Shown here in pieces: positions 17,501 through 26,071 of a DNA stretch of 49,719 nt. Below the pieces are notes generated by a model. That model worked only from the letters and a program-made list of their open reading frames with translations, was not told the origin of the DNA and did not search any database. A program made the translations under genes and the position numbers. This DNA is from Ruminococcus flavefaciens (GTDB lineage Bacteria; Bacillota; Clostridia; Oscillospirales; Ruminococcaceae), in contig CACYSQ010000030.1 of the NCBI GenBank assembly GCA_902777125.1, forward strand, positions 1-49,719. Direction: 5' to 3'. Each line of letters opens with the position of its first letter. Position 1 is the first letter of the stretch.

Positions 17501-20500
17501 CATATCGTCTCCATCACCTACGCCGGAAAGAGTCTTCGCAAAAAGAACGTTTCCGGGAGTTACAGCAGAAAGGTTGAAGCGCATATGGAGGTTTGATGCA
17601 CCGGCACCGCGCTCCATATAGTAGACCTTCATTGTGTGGGTGGTATAGTCCTTGAAAACATAGCCCTGGTTATCTGCTTTAGGCTCATCGTTATATTCAA
17701 ATATTTCTTTTGCATAAGCTTCTGCCTCTGCTTCAGTGTGTCCCTTAGCTTTATAGTGATCCTTGAAGATCTGACGCAGAGTAGTTTTGTTACCGTTGAC
17801 ATCAACTTTGCCTGTACGAAAATTAACCTTGCCGTACTCAGCGGAATGGATACCGCCGAGGTCGAGCACAAGCTCGTTGTCAACATAGAGCCAGAAGTCA
17901 TCGTCACCGGTAAACTCGAAGATAACATCGTTTCCCCATGCGTCAAGACCGCTTGGCGTCTGAACGAATGTTGCCTCCATTTCCATACCGAGGTAATAGT
18001 CGGCCTCCTTCTTTTCTGTTCCGTTTTCATTACGGTAAACGGTGTAAAGCTTCTCATATTTACGGGGATTCTTATCATCAAGGATTCCTATATTCCAGTT
18101 ATTATGAACAGACAATACGTCATAAAGGTTCTGAGGGTTTTCTTTAGAAAATGAATTCGGCTTGATATAATTATAGGGTAAAAACTGTCCGTGCTTACGC
18201 GTAGGCAGATTTGATTCCATAGTACCAAGTTCTCTGTATACCGTGAAATCATATATCGGCTCATTATATTTAACGACTGTTTCACCGCCCTCCTCAACTT
18301 CATATGACGAAACGGTTGTGAGCTTTCCGTCCTTGTCAACATAGAGCGGGTTATGGTTTTTATCCGTCTGCTGTACGAGTCCACTTCCGTCTGGAACTAA
18401 TGTTGCAAAGTTCTGACAGCTGTCATACTCAAAGTAACCGGTAGACTTGTGAATACTCTCAACAAAGATGTGGTTTGTCAGATCTGCATCGTTAAAAGCG
18501 TTTCCGAAATCCGTGCCTACCATAGAAACCAGCTCTGCATCTTCCGGGAAAGAAACTTCCTTATCATTGGAGTCATAATACTTGCCGTTTCTTTTTACAT
18601 AGTATGCTCCGTCATAATAATACACAGTACTCTTTTTTACATCGGGGTGACCGTTTGCGTTCAGGCTGTCCGAGAGCAGGCCTTTTTGATTATCACTATA
18701 GCCAAAATAAGTCTTTGTTATACTGCTTCCGGCAGCATTTTTATCGCCGTCATTAGGGGTAAAATCGATCATACGCATTGTTATGCCGTATTCCGTATTA
18801 TCGACTGTCTCGACCTCATGGAGCCTGGCAATATCAGAACCGCTTGTGCTCGTATCATCAAAGGTAGCAAAATAGAAAGTATCAGCCTTTGCAAATGACA
18901 CGGTCTTAACAGTACCGTTTTCCTTATCGGCGGCAAGCGCGACATACTGCTTTATACCGTTATCCCATGCGATAATATTTGAATAATACTCGCCATAAGT
19001 GACCTTGTTAGTTTGAGGATCAACTTTATACTCACGTCCCTGCATGAGTATACCTATCTTATCATCGGACAACGTCTGATTGCCGGTACGCTGCGGAGCT
19101 ATATACTTATCGGAGAACGTGTTTCTCAGATCATAGTAGCCGTTCTCGTTGCCGTCGTCGTCGTAATACACAGAGAACTCCCACAGGAGGGTGTTCATGG
19201 TATCATCGAGCCACATTATCTTGTCGCCGTAGGCGTAGACCTGACACAGCGTGCCGTTATGGTCAACAGCATAGTAGATGTACTTTTTGTTCACATCGTC
19301 CCAAACACGGGTGTAGACGATGACCTGTGCTCCGTCTTTAGCTATTTCGCCGTCCGAAACGCTTATCATTTTCGCGGTGCAGGTCAGTTTGTCAGAACCC
19401 GGAACGGTAGATTCCAGAACAAAATAGAGGTTCGTCGCTTCTGTGGAGGCTTCAAAGGAATAGGAAGTGCTGTCAAAATGGATATAATAGTCTCCGGCTT
19501 TCAGTCTGACAGACTTATCGGTATTCGGCAGCACCTTAAAGGCTGTCGCCTGTTCAGAGTCACTGGTCATGGACAATGTGCCCGCATCGTCGCATTTCAG
19601 ATATGTGCCTTCATCAGACCTGAGGTAATAATTATCCTCGCTTTTGTTCACGAAGGTCCACTTGGTGATATCACTGCTTTCGGTAACATAGAGAACGCGC
19701 TCGTTGTGAGCTTCGTCGAGGACGGGCAGCTGATAAAGCTTTGTGCCGGGAGCGGAATCGCCTGCTGCGAGCCCGTATCCGTAAGAGCTGCCGCTGGTGT
19801 GCTCCATTAAGCCGTAGGATTTGCCGTCGAGATTACAGTAATCATTCGGTAAACCGAAAGACGAAGCATAATAGAATACGAGTCGGTAATTCATCAGGAG
19901 TTCATTTGGATTCGGTATGGTATCAAAAAAACGAACGCCGGAGCCGCTGTTAGACCATTGTAGATAATATTTTGTGTTTCCGTCTTTTAAATGAAATGCA
20001 TCAGCAGGAGCGACGTCAATTGTGGTTCCGCTGTTTGTGTCTGTATAGGAATCCGCATCGTTGTCTATCGTAAACTTCGTTGCACTTGCTTTGTCTACAA
20101 GTTCTACTCCTTTTTTATCGTTTTTTTCGTTTTTTCGTTTGACATACTTTCTTCCACCTGTTGTGTCCGTGGAAAGGTAATAGTTATTTCCCTCTTTCTC
20201 AAGATACCACTTTAATTTGCTGCTGTTTGCTGCAACGTCGGAAAAAGAATTATACGTCGCAACTTTAAAGGAATTACGGCTATTGGTAGTATCAATCTCG
20301 TTAGTTACATATATTCTTTTTAATGTGTCAGTTTTTTTGGTTTTATATTCCACATAGATATAAAAGCCATCCTCCGCATCATCACTCTCCAAATCGGCCA
20401 TTTTCTTTGCCATTACAGGGGTGATAGTCGAATCCTTGTGTGCAGGTGCATCCACTATCTCATAAACAGAAAAACCAGTAGCATAGAAGACGACCTTGCC

Positions 20501-20914
20501 GTCCTCAGCGGTAAAATCGAAGATCTGCTCTCTTGTACCGTCGTCATGGATATGCCATAGAGCAATGCTCTCGGTTATCACAGGGTCAACGATCTCGACC
20601 TTTATCGGGTTATCCTCTCCCGGCTGGTATTCTTTCCAGCCGTCAGTGATAGTGATATCATAAGCCGCGATACCTTCGTGCTCATCGGAAACGTCAACAG
20701 CAGTAGCCTCAGCGTCCTCGGGCATAAGGCCCTCAAGCGTGACCGTTTTCTCATCGCTTTCCTCATCGGGATAGAGCTCTATCGTCTGATGCGTCAGATC
20801 AGAGTCCTCCTGTTCAGGGACCGAGTCCACCGCATAAACTGACGTTATATTTGACATTGTCAATACTGCCGCAGCAAAGATACTGACAATTCTTTTGGTT
20901 ATCCTATCAAACAC
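14573..20914 (-). CDS. Giant secreted adhesin with fibro-slime/PA14 and CnaB (SpaA-like) domains
   Basis: A 2113-residue surface protein with Sec signal peptide (about 1-29, ending SVYA). An Ig-like N-terminal region (to about 150) is followed by beta-trefoil-like blocks near 230 and 420 (NYYLSTD, NYYLRSDEGTYLKCDD). A fibro-slime/PA14-type domain lies at about 900-1150 (FEFTGDDDFWLYVDNELVLD, YYMERGAGASNLHMRF). CnaB/SpaA-like domains begin near 1490, 1640 and 1780 (FNVKKID...EFRLF...YYLTESRPKDGY, the type that forms Lys-Asn isopeptide bonds). A last beta domain follows from about 1905. The C-terminus (NKISRSTT) has no LPxTG-like motif and no membrane segment, so retention must differ from classic wall anchoring. 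The start is GTG with SD AAAGGAAG. Fibro-slime domains suggest fibre attachment; the ligand is unknown. Confidence 0.85.
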   Translation of the reverse strand: MFDRITKRIVSIFAAAVLTMSNITSVYAVDSVPEQEDSDLTHQTIELYPDEESDEKTVTLEGLMPEDAEATAVDVSDEHEGIAAYDITITDGWKEYQPGEDNPIKVEIVDPVITESIALWHIHDDGTREQIFDFTAEDGKVVFYATGFSVYEIVDAPAHKDSTITPVMAKKMADLESDDAEDGFYIYVEYKTKKTDTLKRIYVTNEIDTTNSRNSFKVATYNSFSDVAANSSKLKWYLEKEGNNYYLSTDTTGGRKYVKRKNEKNDKKGVELVDKASATKFTIDNDADSYTDTNSGTTIDVAPADAFHLKDGNTKYYLQWSNSGSGVRFFDTIPNPNELLMNYRLVFYYASSFGLPNDYCNLDGKSYGLMEHTSGSSYGYGLAAGDSAPGTKLYQLPVLDEAHNERVLYVTESSDITKWTFVNKSEDNYYLRSDEGTYLKCDDAGTLSMTSDSEQATAFKVLPNTDKSVRLKAGDYYIHFDSTSYSFEASTEATNLYFVLESTVPGSDKLTCTAKMISVSDGEIAKDGAQVIVYTRVWDDVNKKYIYYAVDHNGTLCQVYAYGDKIMWLDDTMNTLLWEFSVYYDDDGNENGYYDLRNTFSDKYIAPQRTGNQTLSDDKIGILMQGREYKVDPQTNKVTYGEYYSNIIAWDNGIKQYVALAADKENGTVKTVSFAKADTFYFATFDDTSTSGSDIARLHEVETVDNTEYGITMRMIDFTPNDGDKNAAGSSITKTYFGYSDNQKGLLSDSLNANGHPDVKKSTVYYYDGAYYVKRNGKYYDSNDKEVSFPEDAELVSMVGTDFGNAFNDADLTNHIFVESIHKSTGYFEYDSCQNFATLVPDGSGLVQQTDKNHNPLYVDKDGKLTTVSSYEVEEGGETVVKYNEPIYDFTVYRELGTMESNLPTRKHGQFLPYNYIKPNSFSKENPQNLYDVLSVHNNWNIGILDDKNPRKYEKLYTVYRNENGTEKKEADYYLGMEMEATFVQTPSGLDAWGNDVIFEFTGDDDFWLYVDNELVLDLGGIHSAEYGKVNFRTGKVDVNGNKTTLRQIFKDHYKAKGHTEAEAEAYAKEIFEYNDEPKADNQGYVFKDYTTHTMKVYYMERGAGASNLHMRFNLSAVTPGNVLFAKTLSGVGDGDDMDLSLVEYPFQIFYKVQESDERWIPLSDKDESGKISVKYQNSTQTVRYASTYVPPSGGKPYDNVFFLVPGRNIEINFPDNAMYYYVVECAVNSDIYDLNNPTANNGTVHLQTIEVFGNIKDLKTAAAQVSMQPTIAFDNKLQTGMVRTLNIKKNLYNENYDDSKTDAQNEGNLLRYDPKATTGLSTVDNTRFKYRLSFYDEASKKWEPADLHRYYLTDPEGYFVVWEPDTSNPGEGWYERYNIGTDETPVYVTDASTLSQEQKQNITIYTSRFGAIDDVPAGYTVKVPGLIVGTKFLVEERDYEIPVGYDLIKYKCRSALVNGSEEQNSYQTLSADESAGMIVGGSDAFMDVSNRRGIGLEADKVWSDADFTSSHDKIYVAVFLGDSTVPLPGTVIELESPETRAKYFFESLQPGYSLSDYHIYEVKLEGAVVQKANADDKIGKVTSYTSLTKLGNGEMLSGFSVTDNDGDTVTDDFTVGYAVGDEVATGETGNANVRIDTIHNKRKGGLEINLYQWNTSADPDSAEIPLSGGKFEITVNSVTKTYESDGSGNVTVLYGLQSGDEITVREIVSPRGFVGMKEPVSFTITGYDGNYSIDSWNNVNDTVDAPDDVDVNNKADGRNWAEYSTTESVMIAKIDIYNKPFTFNVKKIDGSTRAPLEGVEFRLFKDASILGVMQKAFDPMAGYESLMTDNAGIIPKIDNTLPPLKDNKRYYLTESRPKDGYAVLEEDVIFTVSQLGIIDCENSELLTISEEQIGNTLHVTYTISVPNTTSSCEYYFSIEKLSLLDSYIHSTDDEQKFIFRVDYFVETDTHNPASTFYVTLNANGDYTLAGDLPSTDKYSYNRSANTVTASYTPYEGAEAESYTFVPAVRRGSRTVKVLQKGLYKVTEITSWSKTDYDFWSGSNVYKGTDSSKAEAQGTAAMDGNDPYVLFRITDTDTDKANAAAVSFTNTETEYAYLSSQAYAENKISRSTT

Positions 20915-20950
20915 TACGCCGTCTTCCTTTCATTTGTATCAGGCAGTCCG

Positions 20951-21781
20951 CTATCCGTTGAACGGACTGTCGCTGTCCATTGCATCCGCAGCCGTAAAGC
21001 CGTCGGGACAGCTTGAAACAGGTACTCCCTCTGCTTCAAGGGTGATATTATATGGCTGATCGAACACACCGAGGTAGTCCTTTTTATAGATCGGAATATC
21101 TATATGGTCGAAAAGCTCATCTGTAGCCGTATCGGGGCTTACAGCAGCCATTGTGTCATTGGGACCGGTACCCTCGCTGTTTTCGCCGGTATAGTAGAAG
21201 TAAAACTCGAGCTTATCGTTATCAGCGGACTTATTTTCCTGCTCAAACTTAAAGCTCTTGCTGACGCAGGAGGCTATTTTCCATTCCGATACAGCTTGGT
21301 CTGTATCTTTTAAAGTCAAAAGCTGCTCATCATTTTCAAGCCGGATATGCTCTGCGATTGACTGCAAACGTCTTATCCTATTATCATCAGTCAGGTATTT
21401 TTCCCTGTAAGCCGTTGTTTTGTCAGCCTTTTCGGCATCGCTGAGCTCTGAGAGCTCTATCGTCATTTTAAGTCTTATATACAGATCGACCTGACCGTTA
21501 TTATAGCCGGAAGGATCCTTATCAATCTTCATTCCAGGCTCAGAAGCCTTAGCCATGAACTGTCCCGAGCTGTCCCATGAAGGCTCCCGGATAGTTACAG
21601 AGCCGCTTTTTGCATTCAGACGGTTCGTAACGGAATCCTTGCTGTGAAAATATGAGAATATCCCGGAAACAAGCAGGACATACACGATGAAAAACGCAGC
21701 CAGAGCCGTGATAAGCTGACGTTTTCTGCCGTTCAGTATCTTATTCGCAAAGGTGTGCATTTTTTTGCGGATAGCCTCCAA
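20951..21781 (-). CDS. Second TasA/BsaA-like SipW-type substrate
   Basis: A 276-residue protein with a basic N-terminus and one hydrophobic segment (about 24-44), then FSYFHSKDSVTNRLNAKSG, the same post-signal sequence as the major BsaA-like subunit (FAWFTSKDEVTNRLSA). The rest is a soluble domain with charged helices and beta strands. The likely start is TTG at 21781: SD AAAGGAGGG ends six bases before it, whereas an in-frame GTG at 21799 would lie upstream of that SD. The cognate SipW gene ends 27 bases upstream, and the adhesin gene follows. I infer a minor or tip subunit of the same fibre. Confidence 0.75.
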   Translation of the reverse strand: MEAIRKKMHTFANKILNGRKRQLITALAAFFIVYVLLVSGIFSYFHSKDSVTNRLNAKSGSVTIREPSWDSSGQFMAKASEPGMKIDKDPSGYNNGQVDLYIRLKMTIELSELSDAEKADKTTAYREKYLTDDNRIRRLQSIAEHIRLENDEQLLTLKDTDQAVSEWKIASCVSKSFKFEQENKSADNDKLEFYFYYTGENSEGTGPNDTMAAVSPDTATDELFDHIDIPIYKKDYLGVFDQPYNITLEAEGVPVSSCPDGFTAADAMDSDSPFNG

Positions 21782-21808
21782 AGGGCTCCCTCCTTTCACC
21801 GGGAATAG

Positions 21809-22384
21809 TCAAGCGCTGTCAGTTCCGGCGTTTTCCTTGTCCCTGCCTCTGTAGAGCCTGCCGAGAATGAGCAGGAACGCGATTGAAGCGGCAAGAGTTA
21901 TCCTGCCTGACAGAGCATGGAAAAAGCCGAGCAGCCTTCCGATATAAGGCAAAGCGAAAACCGTTTTGCCGATGTAGTTATCTTTTGTAACAGCATCGGG
22001 ATCCTCCGTATTATTCTCATCACCCTTTGTGGTGATGCCCTCCGGCGTGATCCGCACCGCTCTGTGTGTGACAAACATATCATCGTCCGCCTTGAACGAT
22101 ATCACATCTCCGACCTCAACGCTGTCATATTTGCTGTATGTGCTGACAAAGCACACGCAGCCAACAGGCAGGAGTTCCCCCATTGAGCCGGATCTCACAT
22201 GATAAAGCCTTATACCGCAAAGGTAGATGATGACCAGTATCACACCGATCGTTATTACTGCTGTTGAAAGAATTTCATATGTAATATCAAGAATTTTCCT
22301 TAATCTTGCCATGATACCGTAAACAACAAAAACGCACCCAATTCCCCCATAAGAATCAAGTGCGGCTGCCGGACAGAACTGCAT
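21809..22384 (-). CDS. sipW: SipW-type signal peptidase I (second copy)
   Basis: An ER/archaeal-type signal peptidase. Catalytic Ser67 is in RSGSMGE, and the usual bacterial Lys is replaced by His107 (VTHRAV). KGDENN supplies the Asp region, and box VGDVISFKADDD is present. Membrane segments lie near 38-58 and in the C-terminal ALSGRITLAASIAFLLIL. It should cleave SipW-type leaders such as that of the adjacent TasA-like protein. The start is uncertain: ATG 22384 has AAGGA eight bases upstream but adds a 24-residue N-terminus; ATG 22312 gives the usual family start without a clear SD. It lies 92 bases downstream of the sortase gene. Confidence 0.85.
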   Translation of the reverse strand: MQFCPAAALDSYGGIGCVFVVYGIMARLRKILDITYEILSTAVITIGVILVIIYLCGIRLYHVRSGSMGELLPVGCVCFVSTYSKYDSVEVGDVISFKADDDMFVTHRAVRITPEGITTKGDENNTEDPDAVTKDNYIGKTVFALPYIGRLLGFFHALSGRITLAASIAFLLILGRLYRGRDKENAGTDSA

Positions 22385-22476
22385 TGTCTCTGTCCTTATA
22401 TTATCTCTGTTATATATTTATGCCGGTAAAATCTGTCATAATCTGAAATACAGAGTATCATGGGGGACAAACTCTG

Positions 22477-23220
22477 TTATTCTATTACTCCGATAAGAAT
22501 GCCTCTTGCATCGGTAAATTCATAAGTGCAGGTCGAAAGCAGAAGGAGATGAAGGTCATCTTTTTCCTTTAATCCATCGGCTGTCTGACCTGATGTATGC
22601 ACTGCCTCCGAAAAGATATAGTCAATGTAATCTTCTCTCTCGGCAGTGCTGACAAATACCGCATGATAAGCAGGTGCGGTATCCGGAACATTCATGTAGG
22701 CAAAAAAACGGACAGTATGCTCTCCGTCCTTCAGTGTGAGGACACCCTCTGAATGGAGCTGCAAATACTGCTGATCCTTGAAAAGCGCAATATCAGCAAA
22801 CATTCGCTGTCCTTTCATGTTGTGTCCGTAAACAATGGAATTGAAGCCGCTGAAATCGCCTTCACAGCGATAATCAAGAAACGGACAGCCTAACTCGTTA
22901 TTGTACCTTCCGTCAAAGCCGTTGTGCAGGTAGAAATCATTGTCCTCCGCCTGACAGACCGGGAAATCAATATGGGTGCCGTCAATTGTGATCCAGCCGA
23001 CCACAGCATCATTGACCTCTTCGGCAGGCTCCAGCGGATCGGATACAGTAACGGTACCGTTTTTTTCGGGCTTCACGCTCTCAAAAAGTGCAAGCTGCTC
23101 ATCGTGAGCTTCGTCAACAGCCTTCTCCGGAAGGACTGAGTCGTGGTAATACCTGTAGCCGCAGTAGGCTCCCGCACAGATAATAAGCAGCAGAAAAGCA
23201 AATGCAGCCTTACGCTTCAT
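22477..23220 (-). CDS. srtB: Class B-type sortase
   Basis: This 247-residue membrane-anchored transpeptidase has an N-terminal membrane segment (about 4-20) and the complete sortase triad: His133 (VYGHNM), Cys231 (LSTCTYEF) and Arg239 (DARGILIG). The VVGWITIDGTHIDFPVCQ opening and the helix-rich insertion between His and Cys are typical of class B enzymes. The start at 23220 overlaps the end of the anchored-protein gene by 11 bases and has GGAAG upstream; longer upstream frames are rejected. The overlap ties it to its probable substrate, whose C-terminus carries PPKTG. It may anchor that protein or polymerise fibre subunits. Confidence 0.92.
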   Translation of the reverse strand: MKRKAAFAFLLLIICAGAYCGYRYYHDSVLPEKAVDEAHDEQLALFESVKPEKNGTVTVSDPLEPAEEVNDAVVGWITIDGTHIDFPVCQAEDNDFYLHNGFDGRYNNELGCPFLDYRCEGDFSGFNSIVYGHNMKGQRMFADIALFKDQQYLQLHSEGVLTLKDGEHTVRFFAYMNVPDTAPAYHAVFVSTAEREDYIDYIFSEAVHTSGQTADGLKEKDDLHLLLLSTCTYEFTDARGILIGVIE

Positions 23221-23977
23221 TTGTATCTTCCTTCTTTTCCTCACGCTTTTTGAAGAATATGAGAAGCAGCATACCGCCAGCCAACGCCGCAAAAACTGCT
23301 ACCGCATATATCCAGAATGTATCGCCTGCTGCGAACAGACCGGTTTTCGGCGGATCATAATCCTCATCGACAGCGGCACAGAAGATCCACTTGAACTCGA
23401 TCTCGCCCTTAACATAGCCGGAATCATTCGGTCCGACCAGAACGTGCTCACCATCACGGTCAATAAGCCTGTGGCCGTTATCCACATTGGTAAGTACATC
23501 GAGATCGTTCCATATGACCGAGCATTTCAGAGTATGGCTGTCTCCCGGCTCATAGAGCCCGCAGTCGTAGACCTCTTTCGTAAGGTCGAAATTGCCGTTG
23601 CCCGTGACCGTTCCCTTGTAAAACTCCTGACCGTCGAGCCAGAAGGTACATTCACAGCCCTTTTCGAGGTCGATATCGCCGTTCTTGAAAAGCGGCTCAA
23701 CGTAAAAATAGATGTGATATGCCTTGTCGTCACGGAGATTCATGAGCTGTACGTCTTTGGTATAAGCTACGCCGTGCTGCATATCCTCTACACGGAAAAA
23801 GTATTCGCCTGTATCGGAGCTCACGGCGTTACCATCGGAGTCCATGGCGGTCAGCTTCTCCGGAAGTCCCTTTACCGCACCGTCGGGCAAAGCGACCTCC
23901 GCAAAAGCCGTGAGGCAGTTGCTTGAAAGGAGCAGGAGACAGCTCGATAACGTGGCCAGTATTCTTTTCACGCGCAT
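23210..23977 (-). CDS. Sortase-anchored wall protein (PPKTG motif)
   Basis: A 255-residue protein with a Sec signal peptide (about 1-26, TAFA), a beta-rich ectodomain with four cysteines between 108 and 152, and a textbook cell-wall sorting region: PPKTG at 209-213, a hydrophobic stretch 221-241, then KKREEKKED. PPKTG is a non-LPxTG sorting motif. The gene lies 44 bases after the BsaA-like gene and overlaps the sortase gene, so the encoded protein is the obvious sortase substrate. A role as the wall-linked base of the fibre is inferred. The ectodomain matches no family I can name. SD GGAAGGGAG precedes the ATG. Confidence 0.82.
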   Translation of the reverse strand: MRVKRILATLSSCLLLLSSNCLTAFAEVALPDGAVKGLPEKLTAMDSDGNAVSSDTGEYFFRVEDMQHGVAYTKDVQLMNLRDDKAYHIYFYVEPLFKNGDIDLEKGCECTFWLDGQEFYKGTVTGNGNFDLTKEVYDCGLYEPGDSHTLKCSVIWNDLDVLTNVDNGHRLIDRDGEHVLVGPNDSGYVKGEIEFKWIFCAAVDEDYDPPKTGLFAAGDTFWIYAVAVFAALAGGMLLLIFFKKREEKKEDTNEA

Positions 23978-24021
23978 CTCGCTGTCTCCCTTCCTATAGA
24001 TTCAAGGTGTTATGTCAGTGC

Positions 24022-25314
24022 TTATGTCCAGCTTACAACAGTGCCGTTATAAGCAGCTGCTGCGCCCCAGCCAGCACCATTTACAGCTGTTACGTAGCTT
24101 GCGGCCGTCTTAGCCTCATTAGGAGAAGCCTGAATGCTGTCGAGAACTACTGTCAGATCATAAACGAGATCCTTGTAAGCTTCCTGAGTTACATCGCTGT
24201 TCAGTGTTACGCTGTCAACGAGCTTTTCAGATGTTGCACCGGGAGCAAGGAGCTTGTTATAGAAGAAGTATCCGACATCATTAATGCCGTTTACCTTATC
24301 GCTTGTAGCAGCCTTGTATGTCCAATTAGTGTTCCAGCCTGTGGCGAGCTTGATGTCGATAATAACATCGTCAAGCGCGTTAGCAGTATCATCACCTACA
24401 TAAGTCAGACGAATAATAGCAGCATCGGAAGCACCGGCAGTTGTTGCAGTACCGTCAGACTTCACCCATGTAATATTGAATGCAGGTGTTGCACTATTGA
24501 CATCGTCGAGCGCACCGTCAGCCAGCGTTACAACACCGGCATCGGTCTCTGTGATAGCGTCAGCAGCAAGATTAGCAATGTAAACAGTGCCGGGCTCCTG
24601 CTCAAGTTGATAGAACTTGTCGTTAGCTACATCATAGTAGTAGCCTGAATACTTTACGCCGTCAGAGGTGTTGCGCTTAAAGATGTACAGTCCGCTGCCA
24701 TACTGCTGAGCATAGGTCTTAGTTGGGTCTGCAACAGTCTTTGTAACGGCAGGATCAAACTGACCTGCGCCGGAATAATCAGGATTTGTAGAATCGCCCG
24801 AGCGAACATTCCAGGCGTCAGAAGGCGAAACTGCCTGACCGCCTGCGACAACGAGCGTACCGCCAGCCTGAAGCAGTGTTACCTCGTTTGCGTTATTTGT
24901 CGCATTACCGCCGGCAGCTGATCCGGCTGTACTGCTTGCAGATGTTTTCAGCTCTACCCAGGTTGACTTATCTGCCGCTGCAAGAGCAGCATCATCGGCA
25001 GGAACAGTAACACCGTCACCCTTGACCGTCAGAGTTGCGTCGTGGAGAAGACCAACGCGTACAAATGCGTCTACATTGCCGGTATTGACGGCAGAAACGT
25101 CCTTGTTGATCTCCTGACCGGGAGTCCAGTCCTCAGGCGGTGTAAAATCTTCGGCGATAGAAACGCCGTAGCTTGCGCTTGCACTCAAGCGGTTGGTAAC
25201 CTCGTCCTTGCTTGTGAACCATGCAAAGGTAGAGCCGGCAACCGTAACAGCAGCAACGCCTAATGCTGCGATAAGGACCTTATTTTCCTTTTTGCTTTTT
25301 TTCTCAGTTTTCAT
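24022..25314 (-). CDS. bsaA: BsaA/TasA-type SipW-dependent biofilm-matrix (fibre) protein
   Basis: This 430-residue protein is the likely major fibre subunit. The N-terminus is a SipW-cognate leader: KTEKKSKKENK, a hydrophobic core (about 13-30), then FAWFTSKDEVTNRLSA with probable cleavage near the FAWF. The mature part is Ala/Thr/Val/Asp-rich and has no Cys, as usual for fibre-forming TasA/CalY/BsaA proteins, with NTGNVDAFVRV early and INDVGYFFYNKLLAPG...VDSVTLNSDV later as in BsaA. The ATG at 25314 is chosen because SD GGAGG lies seven bases upstream; the open frame further upstream overlaps sipW and is rejected. It overlaps the first signal peptidase gene by 11 bases, implying coupled translation of leader peptidase and substrate. 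Confidence 0.88.
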   Translation of the reverse strand: MKTEKKSKKENKVLIAALGVAAVTVAGSTFAWFTSKDEVTNRLSASASYGVSIAEDFTPPEDWTPGQEINKDVSAVNTGNVDAFVRVGLLHDATLTVKGDGVTVPADDAALAAADKSTWVELKTSASSTAGSAAGGNATNNANEVTLLQAGGTLVVAGGQAVSPSDAWNVRSGDSTNPDYSGAGQFDPAVTKTVADPTKTYAQQYGSGLYIFKRNTSDGVKYSGYYYDVANDKFYQLEQEPGTVYIANLAADAITETDAGVVTLADGALDDVNSATPAFNITWVKSDGTATTAGASDAAIIRLTYVGDDTANALDDVIIDIKLATGWNTNWTYKAATSDKVNGINDVGYFFYNKLLAPGATSEKLVDSVTLNSDVTQEAYKDLVYDLTVVLDSIQASPNEAKTAASYVTAVNGAGWGAAAAYNGTVVSWT

Positions 25315-26071
25315 GATTATCCTCCGTTCTGTCATTTGACTCTTCAAGCCCGGAATCAGGTTCTTGCTGGCTGTCCTCTGTCTCTTCCTGAACGTCTTTC
25401 TGCAAGCCGGAATCCTTATCCGGTATCTCATTAACATTCTCCGAGCTTTCATGACCGTCATCATTTTTTTCCTGAACGGACTGATTTTCAGTTTTTTTAT
25501 TTTCATCGCGCAGTGAAAAATAATAGATCATCAGCTTGAAAAATACTATGATAAGTATAATAAGCGGGAAGATGAAATACCATCTCAGCTGCACAAATCT
25601 TACGATGAATCCGAGTTTAGGCACATGGAATTTGACCTTGCCTATGACACGCGATTCATCAATGAGGAAAGAATCCTCCGAATTGTTGGCATCGCCCTTT
25701 GTCCTGAAACAGGTAACGCCTGTTCCCTTATAGTTTTCTAATCTCTGTGTTACCCTATGGGTAAGATAAGCATCACTGTCACTTGAAACGTTGAAAGTGA
25801 TGATATCGCCTTCCTTGATAGAACCGGCACCTGAGACCTTGACGAAGACCATATCGCCGCTTGAAAACTCAGGCTCCATGGAATTTGTGAGCACGGTGTA
25901 ATGCCGGTAGCCGAACAGGGATTTATTCGGACTTTTATCTGCAGCAAAAAGAATTGCCGCTATGATAATAAAAATAGAAAGCAGGTAAATAAAGATCTTC
26001 CGCATTATTGAAAAAACGCGTAATCCAATACTGCTCTTTTCGCTGACAATCTCATTACTGCCATTCTTCAC
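25304..26071 (-). CDS. sipW: SipW-type signal peptidase I (first copy) with acidic tail
   Basis: This 255-residue ER-type signal peptidase is the first gene of the fibre operon. Ser64 (LTNSMEPEF) and His105 (LTHRV) form the Ser-His-Asp site, with KGDANNSED (Asp127) and EGDIITF boxes. Membrane segments lie at about 24-44 and 162-186. The C-terminal 65 residues are a cytosolic acidic tail rich in Glu, Asp, Gln and Asn, not usual in SipW. The start is GTG at 26071 with AAAGGAG about 11 bases upstream, slightly long. It should process the BsaA-like subunit encoded by the overlapping next gene. Confidence 0.87.
   Translation of the reverse strand: MKNGSNEIVSEKSSIGLRVFSIMRKIFIYLLSIFIIIAAILFAADKSPNKSLFGYRHYTVLTNSMEPEFSSGDMVFVKVSGAGSIKEGDIITFNVSSDSDAYLTHRVTQRLENYKGTGVTCFRTKGDANNSEDSFLIDESRVIGKVKFHVPKLGFIVRFVQLRWYFIFPLIILIIVFFKLMIYYFSLRDENKKTENQSVQEKNDDGHESSENVNEIPDKDSGLQKDVQEETEDSQQEPDSGLEESNDRTEDNHEN

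Noticed and set aside
20101-20160. Poly-T-rich run within the giant adhesin gene as a terminator
   Set aside because: No stem precedes it; it only encodes a Lys/Asn-rich segment (KRKNEKNDKK).
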